Assembly: GCA_030430835.1 (NCBI GenBank)
Contig: JAUIKJ010000189.1
Coordinates: 1-6,134, forward strand
Reading direction: 5' to 3'
From: Candidatus Hydrogenedentota bacterium
GTDB taxonomy: Bacteria > Hydrogenedentota > Hydrogenedentia > Hydrogenedentales > JAEUWI01
DNA: 6,134 nt
Positions 1-6,029 of the stretch are shown piece after piece. The position numbers and the translations under genes are program-made. The notes below the pieces were generated by a model, which worked only from the letters and a program-made list of their open reading frames with translations, did no database searches and was not told the DNA's origin. The stretch's first letter is position 1, and each line of letters opens with the position of its first letter.

Positions 1-115
1 GCAGACCGTCGTGATCGGGAAGGACGGTATCGTCCAGTACGTGCACATCGGGTCCGCCGGTCTGGACTCCCGGCTTCGTAGTGCCATCAATTCGGCCTTG
101 ACCCCAACGCCATAG
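1..115 (+). CDS. C-terminal end of a probable thioredoxin-fold (TlpA/redoxin-like) protein, partial
   Basis: The reading frame beginning at base 2 is open for 37 codons and stops at TAG 113-115. It contains T-V-V-I-G-K-D-G-I-V-Q-Y-V-H-I-G followed by a short amphipathic tail (LDSRLRSAINSAL). The pattern 'TVVIxKDGxVxYVHxG' matches the last two beta strands of TlpA/AhpC-type thioredoxin-fold proteins, in which an extracytoplasmic CXXC domain reduces or protects thiols. The catalytic cysteines would lie upstream of the window, so activity cannot be judged. The stop is 63 bp before the chosen GH30 start, on the same strand, so cotranscription is possible. A GC hairpin at 122-142 lies between the two genes. 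The family call rests on a short motif only. Confidence 0.6.
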   Translation, partial: QTVVIGKDGIVQYVHIGSAGLDSRLRSAINSALTPTP

Positions 116-121
116 TCTTGG

Positions 122-142
122 CGCCGGGTCAGCATGCCGGCG
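122..142 (+). other. GC-rich hairpin between thioredoxin-like gene and GH30 gene
   Basis: CGCCGG (122-127) and CCGGCG (137-142) are perfect inverted complements around a 9-base loop. The hairpin begins 6 bases after the upstream stop codon and ends before the GH30 ribosome binding site. The sequence after it (TATCCTGTTG) is not a T-tract, so it is not a standard intrinsic terminator. It may act as an attenuating or mRNA-stabilising hairpin. The in-frame ATG at 134 lies in its loop, which makes that ATG a poor start. Confidence 0.3.
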
Positions 143-166
143 TATCCTGTTGCCCGTGGCCGTTTT

Positions 167-171
167 GAGGG
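167..171 (+). promoter_or_regulatory. Ribosome binding site deciding the GH30 start
   Basis: GAGGG at 167-171 lies 7 bases upstream of ATG 179. No comparable purine-rich site precedes the in-frame ATG at 134. It also places the hydrophobic signal peptide directly at the N terminus. Confidence 0.6.
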
Positions 172-178
172 TGTTCAC

Positions 179-1558
179 ATGCACATGATGCGCTTCGCGA
201 TCGGGTTCTCCTTCCTCGTAATCTGTTCAACCGGGGCCACGACGCCGATCTCAGGTTGGATGAGTACCGAGGATGGTTCTCTGAAGCTTACTCCGGTGGC
301 GCCGGCCCGTCCGCATCCCGAACGGACCAGCGACGAAACGCACATCCGAATCGATACCGGACAGCGATACCAGCGCATATTGGGACTCGGCGCCTCCTTC
401 GAGCACGCCACCTGCGAGAACCTGGCCCGGCTGGAACCCGGGGCCCGGCGCGAAGTAATTCGGCGCATCGTCGATCCGGTTGACGGCATCGGCATGAATC
501 TCATGCGGGTATGCATCGGCACCAGCGACTTCACGGGGCAGGACTGGTACTCCTACAACGACCTGCCCGATGGCGAGACCGATCCGGCGCTTGCGCAGTT
601 CTCCATCGACCCGGACCGCGCGATCATCCTGCCCGTGCTCAAGACCGCGCTGGAGCTCAATCCCGACCTGCTGTATTTCGCTTCGCCGTGGAGCCCACCG
701 GGCTGGATGAAGACCACGGGTTCCATGCTGGGCGGCAAGGTGAAGCCGGAATTCTACGGCGTATACGCGAAGTACCTCGTGAAGTTTCTGGAGGCCTACG
801 CTGCGGAGGGCCTGCGGATGCACGCCATTACACCGCAGAACGAACCCGGTTACCCCAATCCGGATTACCCGACGACCCGTTGGACGGGGGCACAGCAGCG
901 GGACTTCATTCGTGAGCACCTCGGGCCGGCCCTGGACAAGACCGGCTTGGACACGCGAATCTGGTGCTGGGATCACAACTGGAACTTTCTGAAGTTCCCG
1001 GAAACCGTCCTGTCGGACCCCGAAGCGGCGCACTTTGTCGACGGCACGGCGTTCCATCTCTACGAGGGTGACGTCACGGCGATGAGCGAATTCCGTGCGG
1101 CCTTTCCGGACAAGCACATCTACTTCACTGAGGGCTCCACTTTTCGCACCACCGGAGCCATTACGATCATCAACATCCTTCGGAATTGGGCCCGATCCTA
1201 CAATGCCTGGGTCGTCATGCTGGACGAAGAACGCAAGCCGAACAATGGCCCGCACCATGCCAGTGCCACCTGCATCGAATTGAAGTCGGATCTCACCGTC
1301 GAATACCGTTTCGACTACTTCATGTATGGCCAGTTCATGAAGTACATTCCACGCGGTGCCGTGCGGGTCAGTTCTGGCGCCGTAGAGGAACGCTTCGCCC
1401 ATGTCGCCTTCGTCACGCCCGAGCAGCACTGCGTGCTCGTGGTGGCCAACGCCGAGCGTACGCCACGCGCCGTCACCGTGTCGGGCGGCGGTGAGACCTT
1501 CAACGCCGAGTTGCCCGGCCGATCGGTAAGTACCTGGACCTGGCCTGCGTCCCTGTAA
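179..1558 (+). CDS. Secreted GH30 family glycoside hydrolase (glucosylceramidase / beta-1,6-glucanase type)
   Basis: A retaining beta-glycosidase of the GH30 family, predicted to act outside the cytoplasm. With the start at ATG 179 the protein has 459 residues, normal for the family. Residues 1-20 form a signal peptide (hydrophobic FAIGFSFLVI), probably cleaved near Thr-Gly-Ala. Barrel motifs in order are GLGASFEHATCENL (69-82), MNLMRVCIGTSDF (106-118), ASPWSPPGWMKT (168-179), ITPQNEPGY (217-225) and FHLYEGD (292-298). The acid/base is Glu222 in QNEP (codon 842-844) and the nucleophile is Glu318 in FTEGS (codon 1130-1132). The C-terminal beta-sandwich begins near MYGQFMKYIPRGAVRV (382-397). 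The family includes glucosylceramidases, beta-1,6-glucanases and xylanases, and the sequence alone does not settle the substrate. A start at 134 would put 15 polar residues before the signal peptide. No convincing promoter is visible, so expression from the upstream gene is possible. Confidence 0.93.
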   Translation: MHMMRFAIGFSFLVICSTGATTPISGWMSTEDGSLKLTPVAPARPHPERTSDETHIRIDTGQRYQRILGLGASFEHATCENLARLEPGARREVIRRIVDPVDGIGMNLMRVCIGTSDFTGQDWYSYNDLPDGETDPALAQFSIDPDRAIILPVLKTALELNPDLLYFASPWSPPGWMKTTGSMLGGKVKPEFYGVYAKYLVKFLEAYAAEGLRMHAITPQNEPGYPNPDYPTTRWTGAQQRDFIREHLGPALDKTGLDTRIWCWDHNWNFLKFPETVLSDPEAAHFVDGTAFHLYEGDVTAMSEFRAAFPDKHIYFTEGSTFRTTGAITIINILRNWARSYNAWVVMLDEERKPNNGPHHASATCIELKSDLTVEYRFDYFMYGQFMKYIPRGAVRVSSGAVEERFAHVAFVTPEQHCVLVVANAERTPRAVTVSGGGETFNAELPGRSVSTWTWPASL

Positions 1559-1679
1559 ACCTTCCCCGCGGCTGCGGCGTTGTTCAATTTTGACGGCATG
1601 TGCGAGAATACCCGGCGTGTGTCCGCCAGGACACCTTCCGCTCCGGAAACCGCAACTACCGCTTAAGGCTTTATGCCGC

Positions 1680-1685
1680 AAGGAG
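1680..1685 (+). promoter_or_regulatory. Shine-Dalgarno site of the ankyrin gene
   Basis: AAGGAG at 1680-1685 is a strong ribosome binding site. It abuts an in-frame ATG at 1686 with no spacer and is 12 bases from the next in-frame ATG at 1698. Zero spacing is unworkable for that site, so 1698 is favoured although the gap is longer than usual. Confidence 0.55.
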
Positions 1686-1697
1686 ATGGCTCGTCCG

Positions 1698-4349
1698 ATG
1701 CGCCGGGTAACCCTCAGTTTGCTGACCGCCCTCACCCTCCTTTCCAGTCTGGCCCTTGGGCTGCTCGCCGCCCCTCCAGGCCGGGTCGCCGCCGAGGAGA
1801 ACGCCCAGGCCACGCGGCTCCCGTCCATCGCCGCGCTCTATCCCACGATCTTTTCCGCCGTTGCCGCGGGTGATCTTTATGCAACGAAGGACTGGATCGA
1901 CGCCGGCGTCTCCGTCCATGAACCGGACGAGACGGGGCGCACTCCCCTGCACCTGGCGGCGGCAAAGGGCCTTGCGCACATCGTGACCAGCCTGCTGGAT
2001 GCCGGCGCGCGCGTCTATGCGGGGGACAGGGAGGGGAATACCCCCCTGCATCTGGCCGCGGCCGCGAACGAGGTCTATACGACACTGCTGCTCATCGACA
2101 AGGGCGCGGCGGTGTATCAGACGAATGCCCAGAACTACACTCCCTACATCCTGGCCTGCGAAGCGGGCGCCACGCAGACCGCATCCACGCTCTTCCTGAG
2201 CGGCGCAAACGAGTTTCGCTCCATCAGTGAGGTCTATTTCTCCACAGGGCTGCAACGCGCCATGGAGAACCGGCACTTCGAGACCACCAAGGCATTGCGC
2301 GCCGCCGGGGTATCCGCCGATCTGCACCACTGCGCCGGTTACGGGGACATCGAATGTCTTCGGGAGCGCCTCGACGCGGCACCGGAATTGGTCAACGACA
2401 AGTACGTGCAAGGTGCGGGCACCACCCTGCTGATGACTGCCACCTACGCCGGCGAGTTGGAAGCGGTCAAGTTTCTGCTGGAACGCGGCGCCGATCTGTC
2501 GGATGTGTCGAAGGACGGCACCGGCGTGATGTATGCCGCGCTCTACTCGAACAACGTAGAAATGCTTGATTTCTTCATTTCGCAGGGGCGCGACATCAAC
2601 ACCCCCCGCGCAAGTGGCAAGAAGAACACCCTTCTACACGACGCCGTTGAACTGGGCAACGCCAGTTTTATTTCGGCGCTGATCGAACGCGGGGCCGATC
2701 TTGCCGCGGGCGACATGCGCGGACGTACCGCGCTGCACAACGTGGCGGAGGCCAATGCGGCCGAACTGGCCGCGCTGCTGCTTGCGGCTGGCGCGCCTAC
2801 CGAAACGCAGGATGCCGATTTCATGACGCCGCTCCACATCGCCGTACGCAACAAGAGTACGGAAGTGGTTCCCCTTCTGCTGGAGCACGGCGCCGACCAG
2901 GATGCAAAGGATCGCGAGCGGGTCACGCCGCTGCACATGGCGATTCTCGCGGACGCGCCGGAGATTGCGCGTGCGCTCATTGCACACGGCGCGGACATCG
3001 CGCTCAAGGACAAGAACGGCTCTTCGCCGCTGCATCTGGCGGCAGCAACCGGAAGCACCGCACTGGTCAACATCTGCCTCGAAGCCGGGGCGGATATCGA
3101 AGCCATTGACCGTGATCGGACGACGCCGCTGCATCGGGCTGTCATGGAAAACAAGGCGGAGGTGGTCGCCCTCCTGATCGATCGCGGCGCCTCGATCGAA
3201 GCGCCGGACCGGAACCAGCGCACGCCGCTCTTTTCAGCATTGTCCAACGGCAACGTGCAACTCGCGCGATTGCTGGATGAGCGTGGCGCCAAGCGCGACG
3301 TCGTCGACCGCAACGGACAGACACCGATTTTCGCCGCCATCGAAGCCGATACGGCCGATCTCGCGCAGTGGCTTGCGGGGGAAGGCGCCGATCTCAATCA
3401 CGTGGACCGGGGCGGCAACCTGCCCATCCACCACGCGGCGGGACAGGGTGCGGTTGATACGGTGACCCTGCTGCTGAATAGCGGTGTGGATGTGAACGCG
3501 CGCAACAATGAGAACTGGACCCCGCTCCACATCGCGTCGCGCCGGGGCAACATCCTGGTGGTGAAGTCCATCGTCGAGCACGGCGCGGATCTGTATGCCG
3601 CGGACGACCGCGGACAGCTTCCGATTCATGTGGCGACACGCGCTGGCCACTGGGGACCGGCCCAGCTCTATGTGCTGCGTGGCGTGGATATCAATACGGC
3701 CGACGCGCAGGGCTTTACGCCCCTGCATCACTCGGCCGATGAAGGGCACGTACGTACGGTCAAGCTGCTCGTGGCCAAGGGCGGGGACATCAACCTCCGC
3801 ACCCATGAGGGCAAGACGGCCCTCGCGCTGGCCGAGGCGCGCGCGAATGAGGACACCGCCACCATCGGGCTGACGCCGTTTCAAATCTCACGGCTTGAGG
3901 GCCGCCGCCGCACCCTGATGTACCTGAAGGCCATCGGCTATGAGGAACTGCGTGACGCGGCGATCCGCGGGGATGCGGCGATGCTCACCACGCTGTTGTC
4001 CACACACCCCCAGTTGGTAAATGGCACCCTGTTCGGCTTGGCGCCCTTGCACGAAGCCGCGCGCTTTGGCAATGCGGAGGCCATTCAGGTGCTGCTTGCG
4101 CACGGCGCGGACCTCAACCAGCCCGCCGCGACGCCGGAGGGTTTCACGGCCCTGCATGAAGCGGCCCGCGGCGGCCATGTCGCCGCGGTGGAGGCCTTGC
4201 TGGCGGCAGGCGCGCCGATCGACTTACGGGACAATTCCGGCAAGACCGCACTCGAAATTGCGCAGGAGAACCAGCAGAACCACGTGTCGCAGTTGTTGAT
4301 CGGGCGGATACGCGCCGCAGCACAGGCGACACCGGCCGAGGCCGGCTGA
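1698..4349 (+). CDS. Large exported ankyrin-repeat protein
   Basis: An 883-residue protein made almost entirely of ankyrin repeats, folds that bind partner proteins and usually lack catalysis; no enzyme domain is seen. Residues 1-32 form a signal peptide: MRR, a Leu/Ala-rich core, and a likely cleavage site after R-V-A-A. The mature protein should therefore be periplasmic or secreted. Ankyrin units run from about residue 48 to 870, roughly 23-24 in all. Three regular repeats (78-176) are followed by a degenerate stretch (177-339), then eleven exact 33-residue repeats (340-702), an atypical insert (703-751) and four C-terminal units. Consensus TPLHLAA, LLxxGAD and inter-repeat Asp-Arg/Lys turns recur. 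The frame continues upstream only to a TTG at 1590, giving 36 unlikely extra residues. The gene begins 139 bp after the GH30 stop and converges with the carbonic anhydrase gene across 9 bp. The binding partner is unknown. Confidence 0.9.
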   Translation: MRRVTLSLLTALTLLSSLALGLLAAPPGRVAAEENAQATRLPSIAALYPTIFSAVAAGDLYATKDWIDAGVSVHEPDETGRTPLHLAAAKGLAHIVTSLLDAGARVYAGDREGNTPLHLAAAANEVYTTLLLIDKGAAVYQTNAQNYTPYILACEAGATQTASTLFLSGANEFRSISEVYFSTGLQRAMENRHFETTKALRAAGVSADLHHCAGYGDIECLRERLDAAPELVNDKYVQGAGTTLLMTATYAGELEAVKFLLERGADLSDVSKDGTGVMYAALYSNNVEMLDFFISQGRDINTPRASGKKNTLLHDAVELGNASFISALIERGADLAAGDMRGRTALHNVAEANAAELAALLLAAGAPTETQDADFMTPLHIAVRNKSTEVVPLLLEHGADQDAKDRERVTPLHMAILADAPEIARALIAHGADIALKDKNGSSPLHLAAATGSTALVNICLEAGADIEAIDRDRTTPLHRAVMENKAEVVALLIDRGASIEAPDRNQRTPLFSALSNGNVQLARLLDERGAKRDVVDRNGQTPIFAAIEADTADLAQWLAGEGADLNHVDRGGNLPIHHAAGQGAVDTVTLLLNSGVDVNARNNENWTPLHIASRRGNILVVKSIVEHGADLYAADDRGQLPIHVATRAGHWGPAQLYVLRGVDINTADAQGFTPLHHSADEGHVRTVKLLVAKGGDINLRTHEGKTALALAEARANEDTATIGLTPFQISRLEGRRRTLMYLKAIGYEELRDAAIRGDAAMLTTLLSTHPQLVNGTLFGLAPLHEAARFGNAEAIQVLLAHGADLNQPAATPEGFTALHEAARGGHVAAVEALLAAGAPIDLRDNSGKTALEIAQENQQNHVSQLLIGRIRAAAQATPAEAG
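2715..3803 (+). repeat. Eleven tandem 99-bp ankyrin units in perfect register
   Basis: Each unit encodes 33 residues beginning two to three residues before T-P-L-H. Examples of the block after the turn are MRGRTALHNVAE, RERVTPLHMAI, KNGSSPLHLAA, RDRTTPLHRAV, RNGQTPIFAAI, NENWTPLHIAS and AQGFTPLHHSA. The span of 1089 bp is exactly 11 x 99 with no inserted or lost codon. Nucleotide identity between units is low, so this is an old protein-level array and not a recent DNA duplication. Confidence 0.88.
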
Positions 4350-4358
4350 TGCCCGCGA

Positions 4359-4955
4359 TCAGGGATTGACGCTGACACCGAGGTCTCGCAGGATTCCGTC
4401 GTGCAGGCTGTAGACCCAGCCGTGTACGGACAGGGACTGGCCCCGCTCCCACGCGTCGCGAACCACATAGCTTTCGGCGACATGCCGAACCTGTGACGCG
4501 ACGTTCAGTTCGCAGAGGCGCTGGTGCCGGGCTGGTTCGCCCTCCAGGTCCGCAAGTTCATCCTCATGCTGGTCGCGTATGATCTGCACCTGGCGCAACC
4601 AGTGATCCACGAGGCCATGCCGGTCACCCCGCAGGGCCGCGAGTACGCCACCACAACCGTAATGGCCACAGACGATGATGTGCTCCACCTTCAGGACATC
4701 CACGGAAAACTGCAGGGTCGCCAGGGCATTCAGGTCGCCCGCGTTGAAGATGTTCGCGACGTTGCGGTGAACGAAGATCTCACCGGGAGGCAGATTGACG
4801 ATTTGGTTCGCGGGCACGCGGCTGTCAGAACAACCGATCCACATAAACTTGGGGGTCTGCTGATCGGCCAACTCTGCGAAAAAGCGCGGGTTGTTCTCGG
4901 ATATCTTTCCAGCCCAAGTTTTATTCCGCGCGAGCAGGTCTTTGGGTGCGAACAT
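4359..4955 (-). CDS. can: Beta-class carbonic anhydrase (Can-type)
   Basis: Cytoplasmic zinc enzyme interconverting CO2 and bicarbonate, which supplies bicarbonate for carboxylation reactions. With the start at 4955 it has 198 residues. Zinc ligands and catalytic residues are C42-S-D44-S-R46 and H98-Y-G-C101-G-G, the same numbering as I recall for E. coli Can, which supports this start. Also seen are FVHRNVAN (62-69), VEHIIVCGHYGCGG and the late block HGWVYSLHDG (178-187). Trp39, Arg64 and Tyr182 match the residues of the bicarbonate allosteric pocket of type II enzymes. The protein ends about 20 residues earlier than E. coli Can, at LGVSVNP. An upstream in-frame ATG at 4988 is rejected because the predicted transcript starts only about 5 bases before it and it has no ribosome binding site. 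The gene follows the alpha-E gene on the same strand after 93 bp but has its own promoter. Confidence 0.95.
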   Translation of the reverse strand: MFAPKDLLARNKTWAGKISENNPRFFAELADQQTPKFMWIGCSDSRVPANQIVNLPPGEIFVHRNVANIFNAGDLNALATLQFSVDVLKVEHIIVCGHYGCGGVLAALRGDRHGLVDHWLRQVQIIRDQHEDELADLEGEPARHQRLCELNVASQVRHVAESYVVRDAWERGQSLSVHGWVYSLHDGILRDLGVSVNP

Positions 4956-4964
4956 GAATCGTGA

Positions 4965-4969
4965 CTCCT
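4965..4969 (-). promoter_or_regulatory. Ribosome binding site of the carbonic anhydrase gene
   Basis: AGGAG on the minus strand (CTCCT at 4965-4969 on the plus strand) lies 9 bases upstream of ATG 4955. It decides between this start and the in-frame ATG at 4988, which has no such site. Confidence 0.75.
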
Positions 4970-5000
4970 GACGGATGGCGGGCTCCATTGGCCCGGCGCG

Positions 5001-5029
5001 AAGATACAGAACCTTGGCCGTAGCGTCAA
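5001..5029 (-). promoter_or_regulatory. Sigma70-like promoter for the carbonic anhydrase gene
   Basis: On the minus strand TTGACG (5029-5024) is a 5/6 match to the -35 box. A spacer of exactly 17 bases (5023-5007) separates it from TATCTT (5006-5001), a 4/6 match to the -10 box. Transcription would start near 4994, giving a 5' leader of about 39 bases that contains the AGGAG site. The placement between two genes on the same strand means the carbonic anhydrase can be transcribed without the upstream operon. Confidence 0.6.
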
Positions 5030-5033
5030 ACTT

Positions 5034-5046
5034 CGCACTGTGTGCG
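5034..5046 (-). terminator. Weak terminator-like hairpin after the alpha-E gene
   Basis: On the minus strand CGCAC (5046-5042), loop ACA, GTGCG (5038-5034) form a perfect 5-bp stem beginning 3 bases after the alpha-E stop codon. A short TTT lies 4 bases downstream and overlaps the carbonic anhydrase -35 box. The stem is short and the T-run minimal, so any termination would be partial. Confidence 0.28.
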
Positions 5047-5048
5047 GG

Positions 5049-6029
5049 CTATTGCGACTGCGTCTGAGACTGGGTCGGCTCCGGGTGGATCGCGAAGAAG
5101 GTATCGTATATCGCCTGACCGATCGCGTTAATGTCCGTCTGGAGTTGGTCAATGAACTCGTGAACGCCCATGTCCACGATGGTGTCGGGACTCGTATAGG
5201 TAAGTTCGGCCTCAAGCTTTCCGCATAGGCGCTCGGCCTCGTTTGACCAGGTGCCCGAGTGGGTTCCGCTGATCGCCTGAAGCGAATCCTTGCTGCGCTC
5301 GACGCAATACCGCACCCCGCGCGGAAACTCCCGATCCAGAAGGAGCATCTTCACGATCTCATCGGGCTGGATGGGGCCATAGCGCTGGCGATAGGCCTGC
5401 AGCGCACTCGCCGAACGCAGCAACGCGGCCCACTGGATATGATCCAGCGAAGAGCCGACATCATCCGGCGAGGGCAGAAGGTAATAGTATTTCACATCGA
5501 GGATACGCGAGGTCTTGTCGCCGCGCTCAAGCAACCGGCCGAGGCGGCAGAAATGCCAGCCCTCATCGTGCATCATCGTAGTCATGCTCAAGCCGATGAA
5601 GTGATTGCTGTCCGCGATGACCGACGAAAGAAAATCGTGCGGGGAGCTCAGACAACTCGCGTCCGCCGCGAAACGACGAACATTGAGGTAGAACATGTTG
5701 ACCTGCTCCCAGAGTGCAATGGGAATGATCTCGCGTATGGAGCGGGCATTCTCCCGTGCGGCGGCCATGCAGGAATAAATCGAGTTGGGGTACTCCTGGT
5801 CGAAACACAGAAACTTCACGACGTTTATCGCGTTTGCCTCGCCATAGCGCTCGGCAAAGATCTCGCTGTCCGCCGTGGCATCCAACAACGGTTGCCACTG
5901 GATCTCGGCAGGCATCCCCGACGAGTCCAGCATGAGGTTCCAGTTCACATTGATGAAGCGCGCGATGTTCTCGGCACGCTCGATGTAGCGGCTCATCCAG
6001 AATGTCGAATCGGCGACGCGGCTTAGCAT
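5049..6029 (-). CDS. Alpha-E (DUF403) domain protein
   Basis: A helical protein of 326 residues, near the usual family length of about 310-320. It is recognised by its N terminus MLSRVADSTFWMSRYIERA and by ARENARSIREII (90-101), LGRLLERGDKTSR (163-175) and LDREFPRGVRYCV (231-243). Alpha-E proteins are nearly always encoded beside circularly permuted ATP-grasp proteins. They are predicted partners in an uncharacterised peptide-ligation or peptide-modification pathway; no reaction has been assigned to this domain to my knowledge. The two halves of the protein resemble each other (R14-Y-I-E-R and V71-K against R165-L-L-E-R and V226-K), suggesting an internal duplication. The C terminus is a polar PTQSQTQSQ tail. 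ATG 6029 was chosen because family members begin MLSR, it overlaps the upstream stop, and AGAGGG (6038-6033) precedes it. An upstream ATG at 6056 lacks a binding site. Confidence 0.93.
   Translation of the reverse strand: MLSRVADSTFWMSRYIERAENIARFINVNWNLMLDSSGMPAEIQWQPLLDATADSEIFAERYGEANAINVVKFLCFDQEYPNSIYSCMAAARENARSIREIIPIALWEQVNMFYLNVRRFAADASCLSSPHDFLSSVIADSNHFIGLSMTTMMHDEGWHFCRLGRLLERGDKTSRILDVKYYYLLPSPDDVGSSLDHIQWAALLRSASALQAYRQRYGPIQPDEIVKMLLLDREFPRGVRYCVERSKDSLQAISGTHSGTWSNEAERLCGKLEAELTYTSPDTIVDMGVHEFIDQLQTDINAIGQAIYDTFFAIHPEPTQSQTQSQ

Noticed and set aside
118..148. TTGGCG-N19-TATCCT as a promoter for the GH30 gene
   Set aside because: Both boxes match 4 of 6 positions and the 19-base spacing is too long. 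It also overlaps the hairpin at 122-142.
134..178. Upstream start for the GH30 gene at ATG 134
   Set aside because: No ribosome binding site, the ATG sits in a hairpin loop, and it would place polar residues before the signal peptide.
236..275. Lipoprotein signal at the GH30 N terminus (L-V-I-C)
   Set aside because: Ile before the Cys does not fit the lipobox, which needs Gly, Ala or Ser there. Ordinary signal peptidase I cleavage is more likely.
1564..1575. CCGCGGCTGCGG after the GH30 stop as an intrinsic terminator
   Set aside because: The stem is only 4 bp, and the T-containing stretch (TTGTTCAATTTT) starts several bases later and is interrupted.
1580..1609. TTGTTC-N18-GAGAAT as a promoter for the ankyrin gene
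   Set aside because: The -35 box matches only 3 of 6 positions and the -10 box 4 of 6. A TG before the -10 box helps slightly but is not enough to annotate.
251..1828. Long minus-strand open frame of 525 codons opposite the GH30 gene
   Set aside because: Its translation is Arg/Gly/Val-rich with no recognisable motif, and it lies antisense to a gene with clear catalytic residues. Long antisense frames are expected in GC-rich coding DNA.
2543..3397. Minus-strand open frame of 284 codons opposite the ankyrin repeats
   Set aside because: The Ser/Ala/Arg-rich, quasi-periodic translation simply mirrors the 99-bp repeat unit of the sense gene.
4332..4345. Inverted repeat CCGGCCGAGGCCGG at the end of the ankyrin gene as a bidirectional terminator
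   Set aside because: No T-tract on either strand and the loop is too small if fully paired. It lies within the Ala/Glu/Gly C-terminal codons.
5259..6026. Plus-strand open frame of 255 codons opposite the alpha-E gene
   Set aside because: No family features, and it is fully antisense to a confidently identified gene.
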